Assembly (NCBI GenBank): GCA_036502025.1
Contig: DASXZJ010000171.1
Span: forward strand, 3,419 to 67,418
Source of the DNA: Bog-473 sp036502025
GTDB lineage: Bacteria > Actinomycetota > Acidimicrobiia > Acidimicrobiales > RAAP-2
Length of the DNA: 64,000 nt
Direction: 5' to 3'
The first letter of the stretch is position 1. Each line of letters opens with the position of its first letter. Below are positions 42,420 to 50,931 of the stretch, one piece after another. A model generated the notes under the pieces. The model was not told where the DNA came from. It searched no databases and saw only the letters and a program-made list of their open reading frames with translations. Position numbers and translations under genes: made by a program.

Positions 42420-43553
42420 ATGAAGAAGCACGTGATGGTTCTGGGAGCCGGGTTTGGCGGGCTCGAGCTCGTGAGCCGCCTATCGGAGTCGGTGCCTGAC
42501 AGCGTTGAGATCACGCTCGTCGACAAGAGTGACAAATTCATGTTCGGGTTTTCGAAACTCGACGTGATGTTCGGTCGTCGGCCGGTCTCCGAGCTGTGGC
42601 ACCCGTACCGCAGTATCAACAAGCCAGGGGTGACCTTCCGACAAGAGACCGTGCTCTCCATCGATGCCGCGGCTCGGCGGGTCAGGACCGACGGCGGCGA
42701 CTACGAGCCAGACGTTCTCGTCGTCGCCCTCGGGGCTGACTACGACATCTCGGCGACCCCCGGCCTCGCCGAGGACGGCTACGAGTTCTATTCCGTCGCC
42801 GGAGCTGAGCGCGCCCGTGACGTTCTCGACGCTTTCAGCGGCGGTACGGTCATCGTGGGAGTGCTGGGCGGATTCTTCAAATGTCCGGGGGCACCGAATG
42901 AGGCCGCATTGCTTCTCAACGACTACCTGTCTAGGCGAGGGATTCGTGAAGCATCGAGCATTCATCTCATCAGTCCTCTCCCGAGGCCGATTCCGATCTC
43001 CATGCGGACCTCCGATGCGATCGCGGCGATTCTCCAAGATCACGGCATCGAATACTCACCATCCACGACGGTGACCCGACTGGATCCGGGGACCCACGTG
43101 GCGCATCTCACGGATGGCCGCCAGATTCCCTACGACCTCTTCTTGGGTATCCCGGTCCACCGGGCACCCGAAGTCGTACTGACATCTGATCTGGCCGAGG
43201 ATGGGTGGATCCCAGTTGACCCCGCCACCTTCGCGACCCGACACCCGAATGTGTTTGCGGTCGGCGATGTCACGAGCGCACCGGTTCCTCGCGCCGGCGG
43301 CATAGCGGAAGGCGAGGCGGCCACCGTCGCCGAGGTTCTCATCGCTGCACTGACTGGTGGCCCGTCCGCCGCGCCCTACGACGGCGCCGGAGCCTGCTAT
43401 GTCGAGCTTGGCGACCAACTCGTCGGACGCATCGACGTCAACTTCCTGAGCTACGACACCCCAGTCGCCAAATTCACAGCTCCCACCGGCCAGCTCTTCG
43501 AAGAAAAGCAGGAGTGGGGGGCGACTCGCGCTGCTCGCTGGTTCGGGGGTTGA
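42420..43553 (+). CDS. SQR/FCSD-like NAD(P)/FAD-dependent oxidoreductase
   Basis: The 377-residue flavoprotein begins HVMVLGAGFGGLELVSRL (FAD fold) and has VLVVALGADYDI, GGFFKCPGAPNEAAL with a conserved cysteine as in sulfide:quinone reductases, and VFAVGDVTSAPVPRAGG, the C-terminal FAD motif. SQR-type enzymes pass electrons from sulfide to quinone; only one of the usual redox cysteines is clearly placed (Cys near 160, another near 322), so sulfide use is unproven. The gene is somewhat less GC-rich than its neighbours, which may signal transfer. Confidence 0.78.
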   Translation: MKKHVMVLGAGFGGLELVSRLSESVPDSVEITLVDKSDKFMFGFSKLDVMFGRRPVSELWHPYRSINKPGVTFRQETVLSIDAAARRVRTDGGDYEPDVLVVALGADYDISATPGLAEDGYEFYSVAGAERARDVLDAFSGGTVIVGVLGGFFKCPGAPNEAALLLNDYLSRRGIREASSIHLISPLPRPIPISMRTSDAIAAILQDHGIEYSPSTTVTRLDPGTHVAHLTDGRQIPYDLFLGIPVHRAPEVVLTSDLAEDGWIPVDPATFATRHPNVFAVGDVTSAPVPRAGGIAEGEAATVAEVLIAALTGGPSAAPYDGAGACYVELGDQLVGRIDVNFLSYDTPVAKFTAPTGQLFEEKQEWGATRAARWFGG

Positions 43554-43745
43554 CCGGTCGGGTTGGAGGCGAGAACCTGTACCCCTGCCGGATCTGGTGG
43601 CGATATCACGCATCGGAAGGCGCCGGACGGGGGCCGCGCCCAATTGTGGTTTCGCGCGAACCTGCCGCGCCTTGAAATGTCCCACGCGTCCACGCCGTAT
43701 CCGAGCCGCTCGGGGCGGCCGTCGCTCGCGGCAAGAGCGTGACCC

Positions 43746-45314
43746 TCAGCCGTCGAGGGTGAGGAGGCCGTCCGCCGCCAGGGTGCCGGTGCGGCCGATG
43801 CCCTCCACGGCGCACAGCGCAGCGAGGGTGTCGACGTCGTTGATGTTGCCCCAGGCCCGGTTGTCCGCCGCCGTGCGGCAGGCGAGGATCCCCCGCTCGG
43901 GTTGGCCGTCGCGGTCGAAGGCCACGGTGTAGGTCTCGACGCGCACCGGTCCGGTCGCCTCGGAGTCGACCCGGCACTGGGGGAGGGCGTCCACCTCGGG
44001 CTGCACGTCACGCCAGGCGAACGGCTCGGCCCCGCCGTGCGCCGGCGGGCGCGAGGAGTAGAGCCCGATCGAGTGCTTGGTGGCGTACCAACCCAGTCCG
44101 GTGGCCATACCCACCGCACCCGGCTCGGCCCGCAGCGCGCCGACGAGCTGGGCGATGCCGTGCGAGGTGTAGTTGTTGCCCGGGCCACCGCCGAAGGTGA
44201 GGCCCCCGGTCAGGGTGAGCGGGCGGTCGGGGTCGTCGATGGGCAGCCCGAGTTCCTGGGCGGCCATCTGCACCACGGCGGGGAAGCAGGAGTAGAGGTC
44301 GATCGGGCCCACGTCGTCGATGCCCAGCCCGGCCAGCTCCAGGGCGGCCTGACCGGCCAATCGGATGGCGGGGGAGCGGTGCAGCTCGGGGCGGTGCGAA
44401 ATGAACCAGTGGTCGTTGGCGTCGGCGCCCGCCAACGGGAAGACCCAGCGGTCCTCGGGCACGCCGGCCGCCCGGGCGGCCTCGACCGAGCAGACGATGT
44501 AGCCGGCCCCCTGGTCGACCGCCATGTTGGCCGTGCAGAGCTTGGGGTAGGGGAACGACACCATGCGGTTGTCAGGGGAGGGGTGCGCGATCTCCGCCGC
44601 GGTGCGTGGGCTGCGGATCCAGGCGTGGGGATTGGTCGCCGCCACCTGGCTGAAGCGCGACCAGAGCCCGCCGATGCGCTGGGCGTGCTCCGCGAGCGTC
44701 CACCCGTTGGCCGCTCGCCGCGCGTTCTCAAAGAGCGGGTAGGCGTGGATGGGGAGGATGACGCCGCGCGCCATCTCGAGATCGGTGGCGCCGGGCCGGT
44801 CGACCCCGAAGGGGACGGGCGGTGGGGTCCCCTCCACCGGTTGGCTGGCCCACGAGAGGGCCGGCGCGGCCGGGTCGCGCCGCGACTGGGCCCGCGTGTA
44901 CATCGCCTCGGCGCCGGTGACCAGCACCACGCTCAGGTCCCCCCGCGAGATACGGCGGCAGGCGTCGTGCATCATCGCCTGCGGCGTGTTGCCCCCGATG
45001 GCCGAGAGCATGAGCTCGCCCGGGAGGTCGTCGGCCTCGAAGCCCAGCCGTTGCGCCACCAGGAGCGGCGGGTTGACCGAGCGCCACCCGAGGGGCACCA
45101 CGACGCGGATGCTGTCGGCCCGGCGGATCAGGGCGTCGCCGGCCGGTGCCGGTCCGCCCGGTACCGCGCCGTCGGCATCCTCGGCAGCTGCCCGCAGGGC
45201 GCGGACCATCAGCTCGAGGGGCTCGGGCCGATCGGAGGGCGCGGTGTCGGGATCGGGGTGGATGGTGACCTGGCCGACGCCGACGACGACCGGGGTGCGC
45301 GGATCGAGGGCCAT
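43746..45314 (-). CDS. Thiolase-fold acetyl-CoA acetyltransferase-like protein lacking the usual catalytic Cys
   Basis: The 522-residue product has thiolase features: VVVGVGQVTIHP start, ELMLSAIGGNTPQAMMHDA where thiolases carry the nucleophilic cysteine, LTLTGGLTFGGGPGNNYTSHG in place of the usual GGAIALGHP region, and a C-terminal extra domain of about 110 residues (VETYTVAFDRDGQPE). The nucleophile position reads Gly-Gly-Asn. Such SCP2-thiolase-like proteins often act in steroid or CoA-ester degradation with partner proteins. ATG 45314 lies 9 nt after TACAGT (45329-45324), possibly leaderless. 43554-43745 upstream of its stop holds no gene. Confidence 0.75.
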   Translation of the reverse strand: MALDPRTPVVVGVGQVTIHPDPDTAPSDRPEPLELMVRALRAAAEDADGAVPGGPAPAGDALIRRADSIRVVVPLGWRSVNPPLLVAQRLGFEADDLPGELMLSAIGGNTPQAMMHDACRRISRGDLSVVLVTGAEAMYTRAQSRRDPAAPALSWASQPVEGTPPPVPFGVDRPGATDLEMARGVILPIHAYPLFENARRAANGWTLAEHAQRIGGLWSRFSQVAATNPHAWIRSPRTAAEIAHPSPDNRMVSFPYPKLCTANMAVDQGAGYIVCSVEAARAAGVPEDRWVFPLAGADANDHWFISHRPELHRSPAIRLAGQAALELAGLGIDDVGPIDLYSCFPAVVQMAAQELGLPIDDPDRPLTLTGGLTFGGGPGNNYTSHGIAQLVGALRAEPGAVGMATGLGWYATKHSIGLYSSRPPAHGGAEPFAWRDVQPEVDALPQCRVDSEATGPVRVETYTVAFDRDGQPERGILACRTAADNRAWGNINDVDTLAALCAVEGIGRTGTLAADGLLTLDG

Positions 45315-45446
45315 GGTGCGAGGACTGTACTGCCACGACCCGGACCCGCTGGGGCCATGGCCGGGCCCGCCCGGTGGCCGGCCCACGCCCACGCTCGCCC
45401 CCACGCTCGCCACCGCCTGCGCCCGGGAGGGTCGCCGGGGCCTCAG

Positions 45447-45452
45447 TAGACT
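45447..45452 (+). promoter_or_regulatory. Putative leaderless -10 box of rpiB
   Basis: TAGACT ends 8 nt before ATG 45461 and there is no ribosome site. This would be the promoter of the rpiB-glyA-wecA run, replacing readthrough from the prfA side that the accessory insert interrupts. Confidence 0.4.
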
Positions 45453-45460
45453 TCGTGCCC

Positions 45461-45955
45461 ATGCGCGTCGCCCTGGGCTCGGACCACGCCGGGTTCACCC
45501 TCAAGGAGGTGCTGAAGGCCGAGCTGGTGCGGCGGGGTATCGAGGTGGCCGACCTGGGGACCGACAGCGCCGAGGGGTCGGTCGACTACCCCGATTTCGG
45601 GGCGGCGGTCGGCCGGGCGGTGGCCGAGGGCCGCGCCGATCTGGGCGTCTGCACCTGCGGCTCGGGCAACGGGATCGCCATGGCGGCCAACAAGGTGGCC
45701 GGTGTGCGGGCCGCCGTGGTGCACGACGTGACGACCGCGGCCCTGGCCCGCCGGCACAACCACGCCAACGTGCTCTGCCTGGGGAGCCGCATCACCGGAA
45801 CGGCCGTCGCCGTCGAGGCGCTGGGCGCCTTCCTCGATGCCCCCGAGGAGCACGGCCGCCACGACGCCCGCCTCGCCAAGCTGGCCGATCTCGACCACGG
45901 CCACCACCGAGACCAGCACGACCATGAACGTGAGGAAACCTATGAACGCCTTTGA
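45461..45955 (+). CDS. rpiB: Ribose-5-phosphate isomerase B
   Basis: The 164-residue product begins RVALGSDHAGFTLKE and has VCTCGSGNGIAMAANK, with the active-site cysteine, and RRHNHANVLCLGSR. RpiB interconverts ribose-5- and ribulose-5-phosphate in the pentose phosphate pathway. A His-rich C-terminus (DHGHHRDQHDH) follows the enzyme core and might bind metal. The gene overlaps glyA by 14 nt. ATG 45461 is the first start compatible with the family; the open frame upstream is not similar. Confidence 0.94.
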   Translation: MRVALGSDHAGFTLKEVLKAELVRRGIEVADLGTDSAEGSVDYPDFGAAVGRAVAEGRADLGVCTCGSGNGIAMAANKVAGVRAAVVHDVTTAALARRHNHANVLCLGSRITGTAVAVEALGAFLDAPEEHGRHDARLAKLADLDHGHHRDQHDHEREETYERL

Positions 45956-47225
45956 CGCGGCCCTGGCCGGCGACCCCGAGGTCGCGGGCCTCATCCACCA
46001 GGAGGAGCGGCGCCAGCAGACCACGCTGCAGCTGATCGCCTCGGAGAACTTCACCTCGCCGGCCGTGCTGGCCGCCTCGGGCTCGGTGCTGACCAACAAG
46101 TACTCGGAGGGCTACCCGGGCAAGCGCTACTACGGCGGCAACCAGATCATCGACGAGGTGGAGGACCTGGCCCGAGACCGGGCCACCGCCCTGTTCGGGG
46201 CCGACCACGCCAACGTGCAGCCGCACGCCGGGGCCAACGCCAACCTGGCCGTCTACCAGGCCCTGCTGGAGCCGGGCGCCACCATCCTGGCCATGCGCCT
46301 CGACCACGGCGGCCACCTGACCCACGGCTCGCCCGCCTCCATCACTTCCAAGGTGTGGCGCTTCGTGGCCTACGGCGTCACCCCGGCCAGCAGCGATCCC
46401 GACCACCCCGGTGAGGTCATCGACTTCGACCAGGTGGCCGACCTGGCCAAGCGGGAGAACCCCGCCCTCATCGTGGCCGGCTCCACCGCCTACGCCCGCA
46501 TCATCGACCCGGTGCCCTTCCGGGAGATCGCCGACTCGGTGGGGGCCCTCTTCATGTTCGACGCCGCCCACCCGGCCGGGCTGATCGCCGCCGGCGCCCA
46601 CCCCAGCCCCGTCGGTGTGGCCGACGTGGTGACGTTGACCACCCACAAGACGCTGCGCGGCCCGCGCGGGGGCGCCATCCTCTGCGACGCCGCCTGGGCC
46701 AAGAAGGTCGACAGCGCCGTCTTCCCCGGCCTCCAGGGCGGGCCGCTCGAGCACGTCATCGCGGCCAAGGCGGTCGCCTTCGCCGAGGCGGCCCGGCCCG
46801 AGTTCCGCCGCTACGCCGCCGACGTGGTCACCAACGCCGCCGCGCTGGGCGCCGCGCTCGCCGCCGAGGGCTTCCGGCTCGTCTCGGGCGGCACCGACAA
46901 CCACATGGTCCTCATCGACCTGCGCACCTTCGACGAGGAGCTGACCGGCAAGGAGGCGCAGGAGGTGCTGGACCGGGCCGGCATCACGCTCAACCGCAAC
47001 ACCATCCCCGACGACCCCCGCAGCCCGTTCGTGACCTCGGGCTTGCGCCTGGGCACGGCGGCCGAGACCACGGCCGGCATGGGCCCCGGCGAGATGCGGA
47101 CCATCGCCACCCTCATCGGTCGCACGCTGCGGGCCCGGGCCGACGAGGCCGAGGTCACCGCGGTGCGGGCCGAGGTGGCGTCCCTCTGCGCCGCCTTCCC
47201 GCCCTACCCCGACCTGCTGGTCTAA
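45942..47225 (+). CDS. glyA: Serine hydroxymethyltransferase
   Basis: The 427-residue PLP enzyme has LQLIASENFTSPAVLAA, NKYSEGYPGKRYYGG, LDHGGHLTHG and the PLP lysine in TLTTHKTLRGPRGG (K236). It moves the serine C3 to tetrahydrofolate. ATG 45942 follows GTGAGGA by 5 nt; an ATG at 45924 in another position would add six residues. It begins inside the end of rpiB and is followed 3 nt later by wecA. Confidence 0.96.
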   Translation: MNAFDAALAGDPEVAGLIHQEERRQQTTLQLIASENFTSPAVLAASGSVLTNKYSEGYPGKRYYGGNQIIDEVEDLARDRATALFGADHANVQPHAGANANLAVYQALLEPGATILAMRLDHGGHLTHGSPASITSKVWRFVAYGVTPASSDPDHPGEVIDFDQVADLAKRENPALIVAGSTAYARIIDPVPFREIADSVGALFMFDAAHPAGLIAAGAHPSPVGVADVVTLTTHKTLRGPRGGAILCDAAWAKKVDSAVFPGLQGGPLEHVIAAKAVAFAEAARPEFRRYAADVVTNAAALGAALAAEGFRLVSGGTDNHMVLIDLRTFDEELTGKEAQEVLDRAGITLNRNTIPDDPRSPFVTSGLRLGTAAETTAGMGPGEMRTIATLIGRTLRARADEAEVTAVRAEVASLCAAFPPYPDLLV

Positions 47226-47228
47226 GCG

Positions 47229-48422
47229 TTGCCCGACATCGGCTGGTACGCGCTGGTGCTGGTGGTGGCAGCCGGCGCCACCGCCATCCTCACCGTCCCG
47301 GCCCGCCGCCTGTCGGTCCGGGTGGGCTACGTGGCCATGCCCAACGAGCGCAACATGCACACCAAGCCGATCCCCTACGGGGGCGGGGCGGCCATGTTCC
47401 TCGGCTTCCTGGTGGCCGTGCTGGCGGCGGCGGCCATCCCGGCCTTCCACTCGGTCTTCACCGACTCCCCCGAGATGCTGGGCGTGGTGCTGGCCGGAGG
47501 CGCCATGTTCGCCGTCGGCCTGATCGACGACGTCCGGGACATGTCGGCCCCGGCCAAGATGGCCGGCCAGGTGCTGGCGGCCAGCATCCTCTACTTCCTC
47601 GGCGTGACCATGTACGAGCTCAAGGTCCCCCTGGCCGGGTTCATCGTGCTGACCCCGGGCATCATCCCGCTCATCACGGCGGCGTGGGTCATCGCGCTGA
47701 CCAACGCCATCAACTTCATTGACGGGCTGGATGGCCTGGCCGCCGGCGTGGTGGCCATCGGGGGCGGCGCGCTGGCTATCTACGGACTGCGCCTGACCGG
47801 GCTGGGCCTGCTGCCGGGCGACAACATCGGCCCCCTGGTGGCGGTCATCGCCACCGGCATCTGCCTGGGCTTCCTCCCCTTCAACTTCCACCCGGCCCGG
47901 CTGTTCATGGGCGACGCCGGGGCCCACTTCCTGGGCATCCTCATGGCCGCCTCGACCACCGTCATCGGGGGCCGCGTCCCTACCTCGGGACCCGTCACCG
48001 GCGTGACCTACTTCTTCTTCGCCCCGCTGTTCATCCCCTTCTTCATCCTCGGGGTGCCGATCGTCGACATGGCCTTCGCCTTCGTCCGCCGGACCGCCCG
48101 GGGTCTGCCTTTCCACACCCCCGACAAGGAGCACATCCACCACCGCCTGCTCCGGCTGGGCCACGGTCCCCGCCGGACCGTCCTGATCCTGTGGGCCTGG
48201 ACGGCCATCCTCTCGGGATTCCTCCTGTTCCCGCTGTTCGTGCACCAGGTCAACGCCATCATCCCGCTGGGGGCGGCGGCCCTCGGGGTGGGCCTCTACA
48301 CCCTCTTCCATCCCGGGTTGCGCAAGGGCAACGGGGACCCCTCGGAGAACGGCACCGGGGTGGTGCGGCCCCCGGGCTCGGCGGAGGGCGACCGGGCCGC
48401 CGAAGTGGTCCATTTGCCCTGA
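47229..48422 (+). CDS. wecA: Undecaprenyl-phosphate GlcNAc-1-phosphate transferase (WecA/TagO-like)
   Basis: The 397-residue integral membrane protein of about 11 helices has the family's GLIDDVRDM, ITNAINFIDGLDGLAAG catalytic loops, LFMGDAGAHFLG and the HIHHRLLRLGHG cytoplasmic loop. It transfers GlcNAc-1-phosphate to polyprenyl phosphate, starting cell-wall glycan or arabinogalactan-type linkers. TTG 47229 is the only plausible start. Its position between glyA and the atp genes is standard in actinobacteria. Confidence 0.92.
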   Translation: MPDIGWYALVLVVAAGATAILTVPARRLSVRVGYVAMPNERNMHTKPIPYGGGAAMFLGFLVAVLAAAAIPAFHSVFTDSPEMLGVVLAGGAMFAVGLIDDVRDMSAPAKMAGQVLAASILYFLGVTMYELKVPLAGFIVLTPGIIPLITAAWVIALTNAINFIDGLDGLAAGVVAIGGGALAIYGLRLTGLGLLPGDNIGPLVAVIATGICLGFLPFNFHPARLFMGDAGAHFLGILMAASTTVIGGRVPTSGPVTGVTYFFFAPLFIPFFILGVPIVDMAFAFVRRTARGLPFHTPDKEHIHHRLLRLGHGPRRTVLILWAWTAILSGFLLFPLFVHQVNAIIPLGAAALGVGLYTLFHPGLRKGNGDPSENGTGVVRPPGSAEGDRAAEVVHLP

Positions 48423-48606
48423 ATTCCGTTTGGACGGGAAACGGACACAGATGCGATGATGACGCCTGTGTACCCCGTCCACCTCGCCTCGTCCGGTAGT
48501 GCCCACGCGGGCTGCCGGCCGACGGACTCCCACGCGCCACGCACCGCGTAAAGGGGAGGAAGTCGCATGCGTGGTCAAGTGAGCGTCGTCGTGCGCGCCC
48601 GGTCCG

Positions 48607-48858
48607 GTGACGGAACCGGGGCCCGAGCAGCCCGAACCGGCATCAGGGGGGACCGGCGGGCCCAAACCGCTGCCCAGCGCGGCCGCCTTCCTCGGCATGG
48701 GGCTCTCGGCCGCGGTCTGCGTGGCCATCGGGGTGGGGCTCGGCGTCTGGGGCGACAGTGCCTGGCACACCTCGCCGCTGTGCCTCATGATCGGGCTCGC
48801 GCTCGGTCTGGTGGCCGCGGTGGCCCTGGTCGTGACGCAGATCAGGGAGTACCTGTAG
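48607..48858 (+). CDS. AtpZ/AtpI-type small membrane protein
   Basis: The 83-residue protein has two membrane helices (AAAFLGMGLSAAVCVAIGVGLG and CLMIGLALGLVAAVALVV) around a short loop, the pattern of the small ATP synthase assembly protein (AtpZ/ATPase gene 1). It helps c-ring assembly or Mg/Ca supply in characterised systems. Start GTG 48607 has a weak ribosome site; a better one (GGGGAGGAAG) 40 nt upstream serves an ATG in a different frame. The 184-nt gap 48423-48606 otherwise holds no gene. Confidence 0.75.
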   Translation: MTEPGPEQPEPASGGTGGPKPLPSAAAFLGMGLSAAVCVAIGVGLGVWGDSAWHTSPLCLMIGLALGLVAAVALVVTQIREYL

Positions 48859-48880
48859 CAGCGGCAAGCCGGTCGCGGTG

Positions 48881-49291
48881 ATGTCCGGACTCTCCGACCT
48901 CGAGGGCACCGCGCTGGCCAAGGTGCTGCGCCGCACCGTGGTGTCGGCGCTCATCGCCGGAGGCGGTGCCATCGTCGTCACCCTCTTCCTCTCCGAGCCG
49001 CTGGCCGCCGTCGGCATCGTGCTCGGCCTCGGCATGGCCGTACTGAATTTCCGCTTCCTCGACGCCGGCGTGGCCAAGCTCCAGACCAAGGGTGAGACCG
49101 ATCGCAAGGTCCTGCGCCGGGCCATGGGCACCAAGACCGTCACCCGCCTCGGCGTCATCACGGTGATCGCCGTCGGACTGCTGTTCCTCAACGGCCCGCT
49201 GGGCATCGGCAGTGTGGTCGGCCTCGTCATCTTCCAGATCTTCTTCGTGCTCAACGTGGGCCGCGTGGTCGTGTCCCAGGGCATCCAATGA
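48881..49291 (+). CDS. atpI: ATP synthase protein I-like membrane protein
   Basis: The 136-residue protein has four membrane helices (ALIAGGGAIVVTLFL, AVGIVLGLGMAVLNF, GVITVIAVGLLFL, VVGLVIFQIFFVLNV) and a polar loop with LDAGVAKLQTKGETDRK. AtpI assists assembly of the c-ring. It overlaps atpB by 4 nt (ATGA) and follows atpZ. GTG 48878 directly before ATG is an alternative start. Confidence 0.75.
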   Translation: MSGLSDLEGTALAKVLRRTVVSALIAGGGAIVVTLFLSEPLAAVGIVLGLGMAVLNFRFLDAGVAKLQTKGETDRKVLRRAMGTKTVTRLGVITVIAVGLLFLNGPLGIGSVVGLVIFQIFFVLNVGRVVVSQGIQ

Positions 49292-50016
49292 TCGCTCTCC
49301 TGGCCGGCGGCACCATCACGATCGGTGACCACCGCGGCGTGGTGCACATACCGGGGTTGGGCACGGTCGATCTCGATGTCGTGTGGACATCGGCCATTGC
49401 CGCCGCCGTCATCATCACGCTCGGTCTCCTGATGGTGAGAAAGGTCACGTCGGGGGTGCCGGGCAAGCTCCAGCTGTTCTGGGAGACCATCACCGAACAG
49501 GTGACCGATCTCACCGATTCGGCCATCGGGCCCCAGGGCCGGAAGTTCGTCGGCCTCGGGGTGACGATCTTCTTCTTCATCCTTTTCTGTAACTGGATCG
49601 CCTTCATTCCCACCGGCGATCCCGGTTGGTTCCCGCCGCCGACCTCAGACGTCAACCTTCCCCTGGCCATGGCCGTGGTCGTGGTGGCGCTGCTGCACTA
49701 CCAGTCGATCAAGGCGAGGGGCCTGAAGAAGTACTTCAAGCACTACGCCACGCCTTATGGCGTCATGACCCCCATCAACGTCATTGAGGAGATCACCAAG
49801 CCGATCACCCTCACCTTCCGACTCTTCGGGAACATCTTCTCGGGTCTGCTCATGATCAGCGTGATCGTCACCCTGCTCCCGGTCTACGCCTCATGGATCG
49901 GCCTGGTGATCTGGAAGCCGTTCGACGAGCTGTTCATCGGGGCCATCCAGGCCTTCATATTCGCTCTACTGACCATCATCTACCTGGGCTTGGGGATGAG
50001 CACAGATGAGCACTGA
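49288..50016 (+). CDS. atpB: ATP synthase subunit a
   Basis: The 242-residue membrane protein carries the essential arginine in PITLTFRLFGNIFSG near 180 and the C-terminal GAIQAFIFALLTIIYLG helix. Subunit a forms the two proton half-channels beside the c-ring. It opens with a short periplasmic segment and DLTDSAIGPQGRKF before the second helix. It overlaps atpI by 4 nt. Confidence 0.95.
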   Translation: MIALLAGGTITIGDHRGVVHIPGLGTVDLDVVWTSAIAAAVIITLGLLMVRKVTSGVPGKLQLFWETITEQVTDLTDSAIGPQGRKFVGLGVTIFFFILFCNWIAFIPTGDPGWFPPPTSDVNLPLAMAVVVVALLHYQSIKARGLKKYFKHYATPYGVMTPINVIEEITKPITLTFRLFGNIFSGLLMISVIVTLLPVYASWIGLVIWKPFDELFIGAIQAFIFALLTIIYLGLGMSTDEH

Positions 50017-50055
50017 TCACATTCACTTCAAATTCTCGACAAAGGAGAAGGACTA

Positions 50056-50328
50056 ATGGCAGCAGACACAATGGAAGGTGCCGTCCGCATTGCCGGCGCG
50101 CTGGTCGGCGGTGGCATGGCGCTGGGCGGCGGTGCCATCGGCGCGGCGGTCGGTGACGGCCTGGCCGGTTCGCAGACCATCGCCGCCATCGCCCGCCAGC
50201 CGGAGATCGAAGCCAAGGCCCGCCAGTACTTCTTCATCACGGTGGGCCTGGTGGAGGCCATGTACTTCATCAACCTGCTCTTCATGGTGGTCTTCGTCTA
50301 CGTCTTCGCGGCCAAGGCCGTCAAGTAA
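50056..50328 (+). CDS. atpE: ATP synthase subunit c
   Basis: The 90-residue hairpin has two helices joined by the polar AIARQPE loop; the proton-carrying glutamate is E67 in VGLVEAMYF. The first helix is very Gly-rich (GALVGGGMALGGGAIGAAVG). A strong ribosome site AAGGAGAAGG precedes ATG, as expected for the most abundant subunit. No sodium-binding Gln/Ser pattern is obvious, so proton use is inferred. Confidence 0.96.
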   Translation: MAADTMEGAVRIAGALVGGGMALGGGAIGAAVGDGLAGSQTIAAIARQPEIEAKARQYFFITVGLVEAMYFINLLFMVVFVYVFAAKAVK

Positions 50329-50394
50329 CCATCGGGCTGGGTCCAACCCCGTCCGCCGTCAACACCGGATTGCCATCCGGAGACCGAGAGCATC

Positions 50395-50931
50395 GTGACC
50401 GCTGGAATATTCATCCTCCCCAACGCGACGTTCATCTTCCAATTGATCATCTTCCTCGTGCTGGTCTACGTGATCGGGAGGAAGGTCATCCCCCGGATCA
50501 ACGCGGCGCTGGCGCAGCGCCAGGAGCGGATCCGCTCCTCGCTCGACGCCGCCGATCAGGCGCGCGCCGACGCGGTGGCGGCCGACGACGAGCGTCGGGC
50601 CGTGCTCGAGGAGGCCCGGCATTCGGCCCGCGAGGTGGTGGCCGAGGCCAACCGGACCGCCGAAGCGGTGCGGGTCGACTTCCAGACCCGGGGCCAGGCG
50701 GAGTACGAGCGCATGGTGGGCCGGGCCGAGGCCGAGGTAGCCCTGGCCCGCCAGCGCGCCGTTGACGAAGCAGCCAACCGCGTGGGTGAGATGGCCATGG
50801 ATGTGGTCGAGCGCGTGGTCGGGCGAAAGGTCAGTGTCGAGGCTCACCGGGACCTGATTGCCGAAGCGGTCAGTGCCCTTCGTTCCGACGCCGCCGACGC
50901 CGCCGCCACTGGCTCGGGGGCGCGCCAGTGA
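50395..50931 (+). CDS. atpF: ATP synthase subunit b
   Basis: The 178-residue peripheral-stalk subunit has one N-terminal membrane helix (FIFQLIIFLVLVYVIGRKV) and a long Ala/Glu/Arg-rich coiled coil. Its sequence is closely repeated in the next gene, with the same DAADQARADAVAADDER-type middle and RAVDEAANRVG end. It holds the F1 and Fo parts together with delta. The stop overlaps the second b gene by 4 nt. GTG start at 50395. Confidence 0.93.
   Translation: MTAGIFILPNATFIFQLIIFLVLVYVIGRKVIPRINAALAQRQERIRSSLDAADQARADAVAADDERRAVLEEARHSAREVVAEANRTAEAVRVDFQTRGQAEYERMVGRAEAEVALARQRAVDEAANRVGEMAMDVVERVVGRKVSVEAHRDLIAEAVSALRSDAADAAATGSGARQ

Noticed and set aside
43554..43745. Possible small gene between the SQR-like and thiolase genes
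   Set aside because: No start with ribosome site and no similarity; composition of the frames is unselected.
45792..48788. A 998-codon open frame on the minus strand opposite glyA and wecA
   Set aside because: It lies against two well supported genes, is rich in Gly/Arg/His/Asp of the kind created by complementary high-GC codons, and has no recognisable motif.
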